Program-made: the position numbers and the translations under genes | Assembly (NCBI GenBank): GCA_958299035.1 | Contig: CATQJL010000112.1 | Span: 81,548,636-81,612,635, forward strand | Origin: Cylicocyclus nassatus | Taxonomy: Eukaryota > Nematoda > Chromadorea > Rhabditida > Strongylidae | Length of the DNA: 64,000 nt | Reading direction: 5' to 3' | Shown here: positions 25,630 through 37,590 of the stretch, piece after piece | Layout: each line of letters opens with the position of its first letter | How positions within the stretch are numbered: the first letter of the stretch is position 1 | Notes under the pieces: model-generated | The model's input: only the letters and a program-made list of their open reading frames with translations | Told to the model about the DNA's origin: nothing | Database searches by the model: none

Positions 25630-28600
25630 TTAGGACATTGGGATCCAAGTCCTGGGGAAGAACTCCGATTTGTTCACCATCTTTTCGAGATCAGATCCTG
25701 GTCGAGGCCATCCATCATAGTAAATCACCTAGAATTGTTTGATTAATAAGCCTCAAAGTGGGATATTTTTGAAGGAGACCCTAAAATCCGTACAATAAGT
25801 CCGGACTTATCTGCAGTTTCGACGCGAAAAATCGATGAAAAAACGCCCTCTGCGCCGCCAAAAGTCTACCAGATAAGTCCTCCTAAATCCACTATCAGAT
25901 AAGTCCGCAGCAGACAAGTTCGCCTATCCTGAGCATGAGAAAGCGGACTTATCTGCAGGACTCTTGGCGGCGCGAGGGCGACTTTCATTGTCAAGAAAGC
26001 GGACTTAACTGTTAGTTCCTTTGCGGACTTATCTGATAAGGCGGACTTATCTGATAGGCGGACTTATTGTACGTATTTTAGGGTAAATAAAAATTGGTGG
26101 GCACCGTTATCTGGATCTAGACAGAGCTTATTGAAAATGAGCAAAGAGATCAAATTTGAAAAATAATGAATTTCTAATATATAAAGAATCGTTAGCTCAG
26201 TTCTTCCAATAGCGGGAAACCGCGGTGCGGTCTCGAAGCGCGCGGATGCAATCTGGCACCTTTAATTACTGCTTCACTAGTAAAATATACTATAATCTTA
26301 GCAGGAAAACGTCTAGAGCAAAGACAAACCAGTGATGGGACTTACGCAGTCCGTAAGATTTACTGCCTGATTTCATGACAGCGCTGGGGTTAAATGCTTT
26401 TCTCTCGGCTGGTCATCAATGCGGTAATGTGGTTCTTCCGTTATGGTTACAAAGTGGATAGTTGAGCAAATTAGTGCTGTTTAGCAATTCAAGTGAAAAC
26501 AAAATATCAAAATTTTTTGAGAACAACCTTGTATGAAGTTATTAGAACTAAAGGACTTTAGTCAGATTATGTAAGGATTTTAGTTTCAATCATACCGTTG
26601 CTGCTTTGTTGTTCAAGAATCCACTCCACCATGAGAATGTTCCAGTAGAGAGAATGAGTGCATCACAATTTGTCAGTATTGTCATATCTACTTCACGATG
26701 CTGACCGGGACAGTAAAAGAAGGTTCCTCAAGTAGATGCAATATAAAAGATGAAAAAGACGAAGGTAGAGTGTAGCTTTACCTTTTTCCATAGTAGGTAG
26801 ATTATTCCTCGCCCATGAAATGTTGTCAGAACAAATCACAAATACTACCTGAAAAACGTCTGTGATAGGATGATTTTTTATTTAAACCAGTTTTCTTTTT
26901 TATCTTCAAAAATTCAGTAATGAATTTTGCTTGTCCATGATTTATAATCAACAGAATCATAGCCGAGTCAAAGACGCAGAAAGTGCGCAGCTTGCGCCCA
27001 ATGCAACGTGCATCTTCACTAGTCTGCGCATCTTCGTACCACGTGGTCTTTCTGCAGAGTGGCCTAGGACCGCAACGTAGCCTCTTGTGCGTTGTTTGCG
27101 TCATTGTTTTTAAATGTTATCAGATTTTTTGTGATATCTTACAAAACTTTTTTTTTGATTTTAGTGAGACCCAAAACTTGCGTTTTCTTTTCCACTCTTG
27201 GCAACTTCCATTGCTTTTTTATAGTACTCTGCGGGAGCAGCTATATGTCCATGTCGACGATTTCTTTCATTCATGCTGATGTCCATGCCTCGTCTTATGT
27301 GTATTCCAATGTAGTACAGATCTTCTGACACTAAAATGATTAAGAAGAAATTTGTTCCTATTCACATTATTATCAAAGTTTTACTCCTTTGACTTTCCGC
27401 ATTTTTGAGATTCAGAACTTACATACTAAAGAAACTCGTCACTGATACTCGAATAAAATTATCTTACTGAATAAATCTGAGTCTAAATAAATTTGAAAAA
27501 TATATCTGAATCTGAATAGATCTTACTTAGACGCAGGATTTAGTCTAAGTTCTTCGGTTCCTAGTCAAATTGATTCCGAGGAACAATTTTTGCTACCTTC
27601 GTAATTATGAGGATGGGAAACGTGTCAAATCATCTGCCCATCTCTTTTATTCTATTTTCTAAATAACACTTTTTGTCGTTTCGGAAAAAAAATTTGCAGA
27701 ATTTCGATCACCAAAACTGAGAAAGGCACTATGAATTTTGGCTTCATTTGATCAAAAAAAGCGCTGCTCTAAAAATACTCATTGAGAGGAAAAGAAAGAG
27801 AGGGATACAAAGAGATATGAGTTGGACACAGAAAGAGATAGAGAGATGGGAGAGAGAAAAAAAGAAAGAAAGAAAGGGAGGGGATGAGAGAAAGTGAGAT
27901 AGTGTAAAGAAAACTTCATTGTATGTGAGATTCAGCGAGCAGAAGGACCGAACTTACAGATTAAGACTCTAGATTTATAAAGGAACTATTTACTATTTTA
28001 GCTCCTAGAAATTGAAAAATTCAACAGATTATAGCGTTTCAATTGAAATCTGTTTTGATGAGCAAATTGAACATAAATTTCTACTCACAGGCATCAGGAT
28101 CTATCTCCAAAGCTTCATCACCAGGATTGCCACTCTTCATAAGGGGCGCTGCTCGTTGCAGGGCTCTTCGTGCAGATATGCTTCTCATAAAATTTAGAGC
28201 CTAAAAATTTGGGATGGCTAACAAACAGCAATAAGATAACAGGCGAAAAGTGACTTTCTATGAAGAGAACTTCTTTTGTATGTTTGATAAGTTATGCAAA
28301 AATTTAGTGCCTAAATAAAAAAAAATAATAACTGATGATCTTGCATGATAGGGGCAAGAACTAGGCTTTTCTCCAGTTTCAAAAGAAAAAGATCCCGTAA
28401 GTTGCGTGAATTACCCAAAAATTGCCTATAATTTTTATAGTACCATAATTTTTCGATGTAAGCAGTTACCTCGTTCTGCACAGCCTCCAAGAATGTAAAT
28501 TCTTTGCGAACCATCTTCTCACCCTCAGGCATAAAGTAGAGTGGATTTTGCATGTATCCAAGTACTGCAGAGATACGCTCATGAGGTGCAGGTATATCGA

Positions 28601-29670
28601 CAAATGAGCAGCAACTCTGAAAAAGTTGTACGTTAGGGACAAAATTCTGAGTGGCGAGAACTGGTCCCGCGCAAGATTTTCTGAAGACCAGTTCTTGTGT
28701 AAAAAAATCATTTACCCTTGCTTCAAAAGTTTCATTAGCGGTTCTTCGTAATAGTTCGCTTGCTACATCATCGCTGACGAACGTAGCTTTCAACTCAAAA
28801 CCACGTCTAAATTTTACGGTAGAACGGGCATTTTGTGAATAATATTTTGATACTTAAGTAAGAAATTTAATTACTTATTTGTACAATAATTGGGTGTAAA
28901 CAATGGTGCTCAAAGCAAAGGAAATAGTAAAAAGTAAAAAAAAAGACTTAAAAAAGTCAAGATGATAATTCAATACTAATAGTGATGATGAGACAATATT
29001 AATATGTTAATAATAAAAATAATACGATGATTTTGTTGTAGATCTTCGAAGAAATCGGGTAAATGAACCTCAGAGTGTTATTGAACGGAATAACCAGAGA
29101 TGCCTTTCTTGCATCCGCAACTGCTCTCAGCGAAGCATATTGGAACATAAGATTTCCGAGACCTGAAATTTTACGGAATATTGTCCATTGTAAGTTGAAT
29201 ACTTATGCGCTCGCCTTTGCTATAGCTGAAATTGCTAATGAGGTAGTTTTGTTGTGGATTATCGAAATAGGAAATGTCAAAAATAGTTTCTGGCGTGGGT
29301 ATTGTCCATGGTTGGTCGAGCTCCACATCACCTCCTAAAACAAAAAATTTCATTTTCAGCAGAAAATTATTATCTTCTTTTGAAGTTCGACATTATTCAA
29401 GTTTGGTAAAATCCAAAGTTTTTCGATTTTTTTCGATTTATCTGTCTTCCCATGCATTGCGGTAAAGATTGTTTTTTGTGTAAAAAAATCTATGTTTCTC
29501 AGAAAATCTCGAAGTCTCACCTCCTTGTGGAAAAATTTTCGTTTGAGTGAGTAGCTGTCCACGAAAACGATGTAATGAATAACCATTACCGGATAAAATG
29601 CTCATTCTTGCCATTAGTAACATGCAGAGAATAAAAATCACTAGCGATGAAAGGAGTATACATCTTATGG
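25630..29670 (-). CDS. GT11 alpha-1,2-fucosyltransferase-like type II membrane enzyme (first exon unresolved)
   Basis: GT11 enzymes transfer fucose from GDP-fucose to galactose in the Golgi lumen. Exons in transcript order: 29670-29521, 29334-29215 (or -29203), 29162-29069, 28806-28716, 28616-28470, 28200-28089, 27330-27182, 26848-26782, 26726-26596, 25728-25630; about 385 codons. A signal-anchor segment (LLSSLVIFILCMLLMA) lies in the first exon shown. Family motifs are LGNLMFQYASLRAVADA at the start of the catalytic domain, YYIGIHIRRGMD (the GDP-fucose-binding HxRRG type), VVFVICSDNISWARNNL, and LSTGTFSWWSGFLNNKAATV followed by IYYDGWPRPGSDL. The 27182 boundary uses a GC donor (AAC|GCAAGT). 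An AATAAA lies about 50 nt past the stop. The exon with the initiator Met was not found. A GATA-site MITE sits in the last intron. Confidence 0.88.
25779..26083. mobile_element. MITE carrying clustered GATA sites, in the last GT11 intron
   Basis: The terminal inverted repeats read CCCTAAAATCCGTACAATAA on the left and, reverse-complemented, CCCTAAAATACGTACAATAA on the right. The 305-bp element contains six copies of CTTATCTG/CAGATAAG in both orientations, usually within GCGGACTTATCTG, plus TGATAAG and two variants. These match the WGATAR consensus of GATA transcription factors. No ORF is present. Confidence 0.75.
27780..27900 (+). repeat. GA-rich low-complexity tract
   Basis: An interrupted purine run (GAGAGG, AAAGAAAG, GAGAGA) of about 120 bp lies in a GT11 intron. 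It has no coding content. Confidence 0.7.
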
Positions 29671-30644
29671 CTGAAATATGTAGATTGAAAATGCATATGA
29701 AGTAGATAGATGCAGAAAAAGCAAGTGAAGGAACAAAAAATCAGAGCTAATTTTTTCATTCAACAATCTTTTGAGGAATTGAAATATCTGCGATAAATAA
29801 CTATTTTCATGGAAAATTATTTTACTCCCTTATTTTGGCCTTAGAATTTCATAGACTTCGAAATCTAGATTTATCCAAGGAAATTTCTCAGAATGCTGAC
29901 AATGTAACCGGCAAAGGAATTTTTGAGAAATTGCGAAGTTAATGGAAAAGACACAGAAATTAGTCGATCCAATGTTATTTATAGGCCGAAGTTCTTCAGT
30001 ATAAATAAGTATGTCTGATTTCGAGGGGTTCGAAGAATTAATTGAGAATAATAATTGGCGGTTTTGTATTTTTATTTTACGCATTTATTGCATTTGAAAA
30101 AAAGGAATGGCCCTCGAATTTCTGTGAGAATCTTTCGGGAATTTTACTCTTCACTAATAAGTAAAAACTGCCTGGATTGGGAAAATAGGTACTAAACTAT
30201 GTCAAGATGATTCACTTTGAAAAACACCAATTTCGCTTCAGTAATCCGGAGAAAAAACATTGGTAATCGGCAACAATCGACTAACCTTGTCGTTTTCGCA
30301 TTCGCTAGTAGCCCCACAAATGAAATAGGTTGCGATATAGAGAAGAGCGGCACCCCCAGCCGCTCTGTTGACGATATAAAGAAGTGGGTCAGTATCAGCA
30401 ATCCATGTTTCAAGTGATGTTGTCAATTTTTCAAGACTTATCAGTCGTCAATTCGTCTGTTTTGTACTGCGGAAAAATAATGTGCATTTAGAGGGAAAAT
30501 ATAGATATTTTAAGGTACTGTTTTGATGGGTAATATTTCTGAGCTACGTGGTAAAGGAAAGGATCCTGCTTCTGATAAGTGCAATCACAATTCTCTCCCC
30601 CTCCCCCCCCCCCCCACGTTTCTCCTCTCGCACTCATCATACTT

Positions 30645-31112
30645 ACAAGGGAAGGAAGGTTGGTCGAAGTGGCCTTTTGAAATGAGATGCACACTGCCTT
30701 GTAGGGCTTGGAACGCTGATTCCAAAGCTACCTTTGCTATCTGCTGCGGGCTTCTGGGCGAGGAGTTATGAAGGTTTTTGTGAGTAAAAATCTGAATGCA
30801 AAAATAGGGTAAAATCAGTCGTAACCTTTTCCCAATGTTCAAATGAGGCAGCAGCGGATTGGTATGTTTGAATCAAAGAATATTTGTTGCACCGAGTGAC
30901 CCGACTACCAACTAAGCCCAACAAAAAATGTTACGACTGATTTTAGCCTACTCTTGCATTCAGATTTTTACCCACAAAAAACTTCATAACTCCTCGCCCA
31001 GAAGCCCGCAGCAGATAGCAAAGGTAGATTTGGAATCAGCGTTCCAAGCCCTACAAGGCGGTATGCATCTCATTTCAAAAGGCCACTTCGACCAACCTTC
31101 CTTGTTAGATAA
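30645..31112. repeat. Palindromic MITE (family P), best preserved copy
   Basis: Arms of about 175 bp pair nearly perfectly: GGAAGGTTGGTCGAAGTGGC at left and GGCCACTTCGACCAACCTTC at right, with CTCCTCGCCCAGAAGCCC inside. The spacer is about 100 bp. Related copies are at 7955-8345 and 38920-39362, with arms near 52295-52450 and 53890-53960. The open frames seen here (85 aa minus, 70 aa plus) are mirror images of one arm, not genes. Confidence 0.85.
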
Positions 31113-31388
31113 TTTCACATATTTGTACTTTATCCTGTAAGTGCATGTCGTTTCATTTGAATAGGCTCACTTTGAAGAGCTTTAACATTATTAAAACTCT
31201 ACTCTTTTGTAGAAGAGTTCTTAAATCACGAGCTTTATACTACTAGCATAACGAGTATAAATCCATGAATCAAGTAAAACCTTGCATGAGATGAATCTGC
31301 GTATACGAAAAGCAAAAGCATCGTAAATCCAATTTTTTGTGAACTTTTCTCGATAATGAAGACCTTACTCATGGATTTTTCTGTTGTA

Positions 31389-32438
31389 TTAGGTCGTTCC
31401 GAAAGTAATGTCGCTTTTTTTCGAATGAACGCCACTATTCGTGGAATCAACATTTTCAAGAGATCTTAGCAGAAATTCGATGCAGCATTTCATCCTCTTT
31501 CTAATGGTTCTAATTTCACTGCATAATGGTTAATGAGCTCTCGAAAAATTACCAAAATCTGCGACTCATGCTTTTTTGCCATGGTCAAGTTCGGCTATTT
31601 TCCTAAATTTTTGTACCTTCTCCGGAAAAGTACAAGTGGCAGGTAAATAGAGCAAGAAAGCAAGCAAAAATCACTCTGTGTTCTATAGCAACACTATAGA
31701 ACACAGAGTAATTTTTTCTTTTCCTTAGCTTGCTTCTCAGAGTTTCTACAATCAATTTCTCAATGCCATCAAATTCCACATTTAGTCAAGTCAAACCTCA
31801 CAGAACAACAACCGACAAGCGACTCAGGTGCCATTCGATGCAGCTTTTTCTCCTTTTTCTAGAGGTCGTTTTTGTTTCCGATTCATCAAGTTTTCCGGGA
31901 TAACATCATAATTCAACTTTTCCAAGGCACCCCAAGGTGTACCCGAAATTTTCGAAAGTGGCTAAACCGAAGCGGTTAATGCTCGTTTGGTTTGTAAAAT
32001 TGTTGCCAAACCATAATCCGTCTTTGTAAGTTTCAAAATCCGAAGACTTGTTGGCGTTTGATGCACTTGTGTCTGAGACGAGCCTGCTAAAATTCGGTGG
32101 TTCCATCAAAAATCTGTACAAAAATTATGACGAGCTCTGGAAAGTAGGAAAAAGTTGTGCTGTTTCCTGTAGGGTTTGCTCCATCCATCCATTACTTGGA
32201 CTCCTTCTGAGGTTTGTTATAAAATTCTAGAAAAATTGTGAAACTTGGCCATCTCAAAAAGCATAGGTCGCAGATTTTGACTCTCTGGAAGCTCATTTAC
32301 CGTATTGCAAGAACTTTATAACCATTAGAAAGAGAATGAAATGCTGCATCAAATGCTACCAGAATCTCTTACACAGCTTTGTTCCACGAGATGTGGCATA
32401 CGTTTGAAGAAAGCGACATTACTTTCGGAACGACCTAA
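31389..32438. mobile_element. Nonautonomous mariner-like element, copy 1
   Basis: The element has inverted TTAGGTCGTTCCGAAAGTAA termini flanked by TA on both sides, as for Tc1/mariner insertions. The outer arms of more than 200 bp also pair imperfectly (GCTTTTTTGCCATGGTC at left against a diverged right arm). A perfect 16-bp hairpin (ACTCTGTGTTCTATAG, CTATAGAACACAGAGT) lies at 31674-31711. The only sizeable frame (31906-32121 minus) is shared with copy 2 but shows no DDE/D transposase motif. Confidence 0.85.
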
Positions 32439-32781
32439 TATTTGCAAATCTATCTCATTGGCGAATTCTTAATTATTATAATACTGCTGTGTGGGTGTAT
32501 ATTTCTGTATTAAACCAGTAAAGATTCACGCAAAGTATGGTGGCACCTTACGCACTTCAGAGCTTACAAGAATGAGAGAGACTTTGACAATTGCCTTCTT
32601 TGGATTAGATCATTCCAATTTTCTTGGCCTTTGGATACCGCTCACTGTTCATATTCGTGCTAAAATTAAATCTTTATCAGTCTAACGGGTTGAAAAGATG
32701 AGTTTATATTGCCTCGTTTGCCCGTAAAAATTCAATGTATTCTATGCTTGAAATGACAATGGAGAAATGATATCAAGATAT

Positions 32782-33112
32782 CAGTGGCGGTCGCAGGATT
32801 TCCGTCCGGGAAGGGGCGGCAAGAATGTTTTTTCGAATGGAGGTGCGTGGCTTTAGACACGCACTTCGAAAAAACTTTTGGGGTGCTTCTCAAAATTTTT
32901 GCGAGCCCATAACCCCTAAATAGAAAAGGGGGCATGGCGGTGGCCACGCCCCTGAAAAATATTTTTCTACAAGGCTGATTTGGATTTTTAAAATTGTTTA
33001 GAAATTATTCAAATTATTTACAAGATTAGACAAGTCACTTGCACATTTTTATAACCCATATAAGTAAGTTTTAAAAATTTCTCGGCCCATTCTCGAGGGG
33101 GGGGGCGCCCGG
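32782..33112. mobile_element. Degenerate hAT-type MITE
   Basis: The left end CAGTGGCGGTCGCAGGATTT resembles the CAGTGGCGTACCCAGGATTT terminus of the 53010 copy. The GTGCGTGGCTTTAGACACGC hairpin and the AACAAGTCACTTGCACATTT-like segment are also conserved. The right terminus is eroded and no target duplication remains. Confidence 0.7.
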
Positions 33113-33935
33113 AGTGTTTTTAAATAGATGGGGCATAGATAACAAGCAGAAGAAGAGAGTCTACTCAAAAAATTATATAGATGCGAAAACAACAGGGATG
33201 CATCTGATATTTGTGATGTTCTCTTAACAGGATAGTATTCGTCACATGTTAACGTTTTTGCACCTGTGCGAGATACGGCGCACGGTTTTCACACGCGGCG
33301 TTTAACAAGCGCACTTCGGCGCTGATGAACGTGGTTGGTCCGTGTTTCCGACAAGCGAGTGATGTTATCACAACCATCTGAGCCAAACTTGATGTCTGTG
33401 TAGCCACCAAACGTGGCCTTGAACCGTAGAAATACCCCAGAAAAGAAATCTGCATGTTTTTAATGCCGAAGTTGCCCGTTGAAGGAATGGAGGAGAACAG
33501 AGAAAGGAAAGAAAAAGCGAAACAGGTCAGTTCAGCGACCACTTTGTCGAATGTATTATTTCGAAGTTCTTGATGTACAATTAGTCATGGATGATTAAAG
33601 CACAAAATAACACGAATAAGAACTATTGCAACATTTTTGTGTCTGCAAAAATAGAAGATATAAAACTTTTATTATACAAAGCCATCTGGCAACTTGAAAC
33701 GAAATATTCTGAAGTCATGATAGAACATCCTTACAATGTACTCCATAAGAAAATCGCTTGAACGTAGTCTGAAATAAAATTCTCCGCATTTCCGATTGTA
33801 CTCTATACATAGTGGGTACCGTTCTTCAAGAAATTTCCTGGCATCAGACTGTATTGTGCTATGTGATGTTCGGCTTGAAGTAAGTTCACGACGTAGAAAG
33901 TCCAGAGTAGTATTTTTGACCTATAACAGCTTATA

Positions 33936-34957
33936 TTAGGTCGTTCCGAAAGTAATGTCGCTTTTTTCAAACGTATGCCACATCTCGTGGAACAAAGATG
34001 TGTAAGAGATTCTGGTAGCATTCGATGCAGCATTTCATTCTCTTTGTAATGTTTATGAAGCTGTTGCAATAGAATCAATGAGCTTCCAGAAAAGAGTCAA
34101 AATCTGCGACCTATGCTTTTTAAGATGGTCAAGTTTCACAATTTTTCTAAAATTTTATAACAAACCTCAGAAGGAGTCCAAGTAATGGATGGATGGAGCA
34201 AACCCTACAGGAAACAGCACAACTTTTTTCTACTTTCCAGAGCTCGTCATAATTTTTGTACAGATTTTTTGAATGAACCACCGAATTTTAGCAGGCTCGT
34301 CTCAGACAAAAGTGCATCAAACGCCAACAAATCTGCGGATTTTGAAAGTTACAAAGATGGATTATGGTTTGGCAACAATTTTACAAACCAAACGAGCATT
34401 CATCGCTTCGGTTTAGCAACTTTCGAAAATCTCGGGTACACCTTGGGGTGCCTTGGAAAAGTTGAATTATGATGATTTTATCCCGGAAAACTTGATGAGT
34501 CGGAAACAAAGAACAATCGCTAGAAAGAGGAGAAGAAGCTGCGTCGAATGGCACCCGAGTTGCTTGCCGGTTGTTGTTCTGTGTGGTTTGAGTTGACCAA
34601 ATATGCAATTTGATAGCATTGAAAAATTGATTCCAGAAACTCTAAGAAGCAGGCTAAGGAGAAGGAAAAATTATCCTGTGTCCTATAGGGTTTGCTTTAT
34701 CTATCTGTCACTTGCACATCTTCGGAGAATAGGTACAAAAATTTAGAAAAATAGCCGAACTTGACAATGGCAAAAAGCATGAGTCGCAGATTTCGGTAAT
34801 TTTTCGAGAGCTCATTAAGCATTATGCAGCGAAATTAGAACCTTCAGAAAGAGGATGAAGTGCTGCATCGAATGCTTCTAAGATCTCTTGAAAATGTTGA
34901 TTCCACTAATAGTGGCGTTCATTCGAAAAAAGCGACATTACTTTCGGAACGACCTAA
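33936..34957. mobile_element. Nonautonomous mariner-like element, copy 2 (inverted relative to copy 1)
   Basis: It has the same TTAGGTCGTTCCGAAAGTAA termini and TA duplication as the 31389 element, but the interior is reversed: the left end carries CAAACGTATGCCACATCTCG, which is the right end of copy 1. The interior frame (34185-34472 plus) reads like that of copy 1 (WFGNNFTNQTSI), with few replacements. No transposase domain was recognised. Confidence 0.85.
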
Positions 34958-35226
34958 TATGAGGGTATTTTCCGGTCATCTGGAACACTTTTATGAGAAA
35001 AGATTTTTTCGATCTGGACCAGAATCCATTGAAGCAAGAGTCATCTTCTTGCATTTCATACCTTCCCGTCCCCTGAATGTGTCGCAAAACTGAAAGTCAC
35101 CTACATGATATATAAAAGCGTGCAGGTGACTTGTTTCTATTTTTAGACAGTCAAAAATTCTTTAGAAATTTTAAAAAATTCCAAACTAGCATGTTAATCA
35201 AAATAATTTCTGAAAATTATTGAAAA

Positions 35227-36418
35227 CTAGCTGGCTTACCCGGCTCCGCCGTATCCGGACCAAACTTGGCACACATACACTTCGGGCCCCGGCGGGTGTC
35301 ACAGTCCACTTTTCGTTATCGATCGATGTCGATTTTACCGATTTTTATCATTTTCTTTGCAGAGTTCACCTACAGGGCTAGGAGTTGGCACAGGGGGGGA
35401 AGTGAGCATAGGGATTCCGAATACAATATTAGTTTTCAGAATTATCGATTGCTTTTATTGATTTTATCGATTTTTTGGCAGAGTTCACCTACAGGGCTAG
35501 GAGTTGGCACAGGGGGGAAGTGAGCATGGGGATTCCGAATACAATATTAGTTTTCAGGATCGTCCATTACTTTTATCGATTTTATCGATTTTTTTGCAAA
35601 GTTTGACCTGCGGGGCTGGGAGTTTGCACAGAGGGTAATCGAGCATGCAGATTACGAATACAATATTAGTTTTCAAGATCGTCCATTACTTTTATCGATT
35701 TTATCGATTTTTTGAAAATTTGAGCTAGGGGGCTGGAATTTGGCACAGGGGTGTTCGAGCATGCTGATCACCCCCCTTGGGGATGATCAGCATGCTCGAT
35801 TACCCCCCTGTGCCAACTCCCAGCCCCCTAGCTCAAACTTTGCAAAAAAATCGATAAAATCGATAAAAGTAATCGATAATCCTGAAAACCAATATTGTAT
35901 TCGGAATCCCCATGCTCGATTACCCCCCTGTGCGAACTCCCAGCCCCGTAGCTCAAACTTTGCAAAAAAATCGATAAAATCGATAAAAGTAATCGATAAT
36001 CCTGAAAACCAATATTGTGTTCGGAATCCCCATGCTCGATTACCCCCCTGTGCCAACTCCCAGCCCCGTAGCTCAAACTTTGCAAAAAAATCGATAAAAT
36101 CGATAAAAGTAATCGATAATCCTGAAAACCAATATTGTATTCGGAATCCCCATGCTCGATTACCCCCTGTGCCAACTCCCAGCCCCGTAGGTGAACTCAG
36201 CAAAAAAATCGATAAAAATCGATAAAATCGATATCGATCGATGACGAAAAGTAGCCTATGACACCCGCCGGGGCCCGTAGTGTATGTGTGCCAAGTTTGG
36301 TCCGGATCGGTTCAGAAATGGAATTTTCTATTCGGAACATACGTACACACAGACAGACAGACATACAGACAGACATACAGACAGACAGACAAACAGACAT
36401 TCAGCTTTATATATAAGA
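35227..36418 (-). mobile_element. Nonautonomous Helitron, copy B
   Basis: In minus orientation it starts TCTTATATATAAAGCTGAAT after an A and ends with a CGGCGGAGCCGGG hairpin and CTAG before a T. A TCTG/TGTC microsatellite follows the 5' end. The interior is a 120-bp tandem array in inverted arrangement about a palindromic centre near 35765. Long open frames on both strands (138 to 161 codons) arise because the unit length is a multiple of three and are not treated as genes. Confidence 0.85.
35780..36200. repeat. 120-bp minisatellite inside Helitron B
   Basis: About 3.5 direct copies of a 120-bp unit carry GGAATCCCCATGCTCGATTA, CCCAGCCCCGTAGCTCAAAC and TCGATAAAATCGATAAAAGT. The repeats differ at only a few positions. 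Diverged copies of the same unit lie in the opposite orientation at 35330-35760. Confidence 0.9.
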
Positions 36419-36525
36419 TTAAAATTAGCCTTGTAAAAAGGAGCTTGGCTGACGCCACGCCCCCTCGAGTTTGGGTCTCGAAACTTTTGAAAGTTACTGA
36501 CATGAGATGAAAAAATATCCAAGTG
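36419..36525. mobile_element. hAT-type MITE fragment beside Helitron B
   Basis: AAATTAGCCTTGTAAAAAGG and GACGCCACGCCCCC match the interior of the 53010 element in inverse orientation. Both ends are missing, and Helitron B abuts it. Confidence 0.5.
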
Positions 36526-37329
36526 ACTTTCCTGCACACTTTCGCTCTCGCTTTCCTGCTATATTCTGCACTTTGATTTTGTTAAGACAACTCTCTGTTT
36601 TCTGCTTCGCGATGGTCATGACAAACTGTCAGGGTCCCACTTCCCTCTTCCTTTTTCTTCTACATCATAATTGAATGGTGGAGCCTGCTTGACACTTTCT
36701 TTTCGACTAGCGCTCGGTTACCGTTTTAGTCCGTTTCGGTTAACTAGCCAGCTTGAATGACATGCTCGAGTTAGACAAACTTCCGGATTTCCACATCACC
36801 CATCGTGTTGAAAGATCGTATTTGTAACACAACTCTGTCCTTTTTGCCAGTAGAGGTGAGGGGAGAGAGGGGGCGCGGGTGGTATGGGCAGGGTGGAGAT
36901 TCGGTGAGCGGGTAAGCTGGCGGCCCCCTATAAGTGCACCCCTGGGTGTGTCGGCGTGGGCTGCCAGTGTATCCGTTTGCCTGGCCTCCGTCTTGTCCGT
37001 GCTGCTTGTCCACTACAAGTCTGACGTCAAGCTAGGGTAGGTTGTGTTGTGATTCATTACCTGTGGAATTTACTCGTGGATGTGTCATTTTGGCTTCCCA
37101 CTAGTGCCATTTACTTGTTTGAGCCTGTACGGCAACCATGTCGACGAAAACTTGCTTTGTTTGTTTTTTTTTTTACTTACTTTGTTTTCAAGTCACTATC
37201 TTTATGTCTTTATTTCTACCTCGTATCATGCGGTCCTTTGTTGGATTTTTGAAAGCACGCCTATGTGCATATGAAATAGTTAATAAATGAATAAGTGACA
37301 CCTTTATACTTGCAAATAATTAAAAGAAT

Positions 37330-37442
37330 TTCTAAAATTTTTAAAAACTCAAGTTAGCCTGTAAAACAGGTTTTTCGAGGTTATGGGCCCGCAAAATTTT
37401 TCGGACTCGGATTGCGTGGCTGCACCACGCACCTTCATTTCA
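37330..37442. mobile_element. hAT-type MITE fragment
   Basis: TTAGCCTGTAAAACAGG, GGGCCCGCAAAATTTTTCGG and GCACCACGCACCTTC correspond to the middle of the CAGTGGCGTACC family. Neither terminus is present. Confidence 0.5.
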
Positions 37443-37588
37443 AAACATATACAGGGTGTCTCAAAAAAATTTGTCTACTGCTTGATTGTTAGTATCTCTC
37501 TTATGATGAAGCTTTCAAAGACCTTTAGGTACGATCAGCTTAGATTTGCAATATGGAGTGAATCACCGAGAGTCTTTCACTACTGTAA
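37443..37588. mobile_element. Half of a palindromic TIR element, interrupted by a Tc1-like element
   Basis: ACAGGGTGTCTCAAAAAAAT followed by GTCTACTGCTTGATTGTTAG is the diverged arm of the 56018-56704 palindrome. The match stops where the Tc1-like element at 37591 begins, so the latter inserted into it. Confidence 0.55.
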
Positions 37589-37590
37589 TA

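Noticed and set aside
30192..30426. Possible membrane-spanning exon on the minus strand (AALLYIATYFICG) with a GTTAGT donor, upstream of the GT11 gene
   Set aside because: Frame choice ambiguous, no phase link to the GT11 first exon shown, and that exon already has a signal anchor.
33249..33542. 97-codon minus-strand ORF
   Set aside because: No recognised motif; two other frames of the same stretch look equally protein-like.
35740..36225. Long repeat-containing ORFs on both strands (115 to 161 codons)
   Set aside because: They come from a 120-bp minisatellite whose unit is a multiple of three; no domain and no start context.
36197..36539. Cysteine/valine-rich frames such as SVCLSVCMSVC
   Set aside because: Translation of the TCTG/TGTC microsatellite at Helitron 5' ends; the same occurs at 2574-2720, 41429-41629 and 45596-45934.
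36771..37013. 80-codon proline-rich minus-strand ORF
   Set aside because: Low complexity in locally GC-rich DNA, no start context or family.
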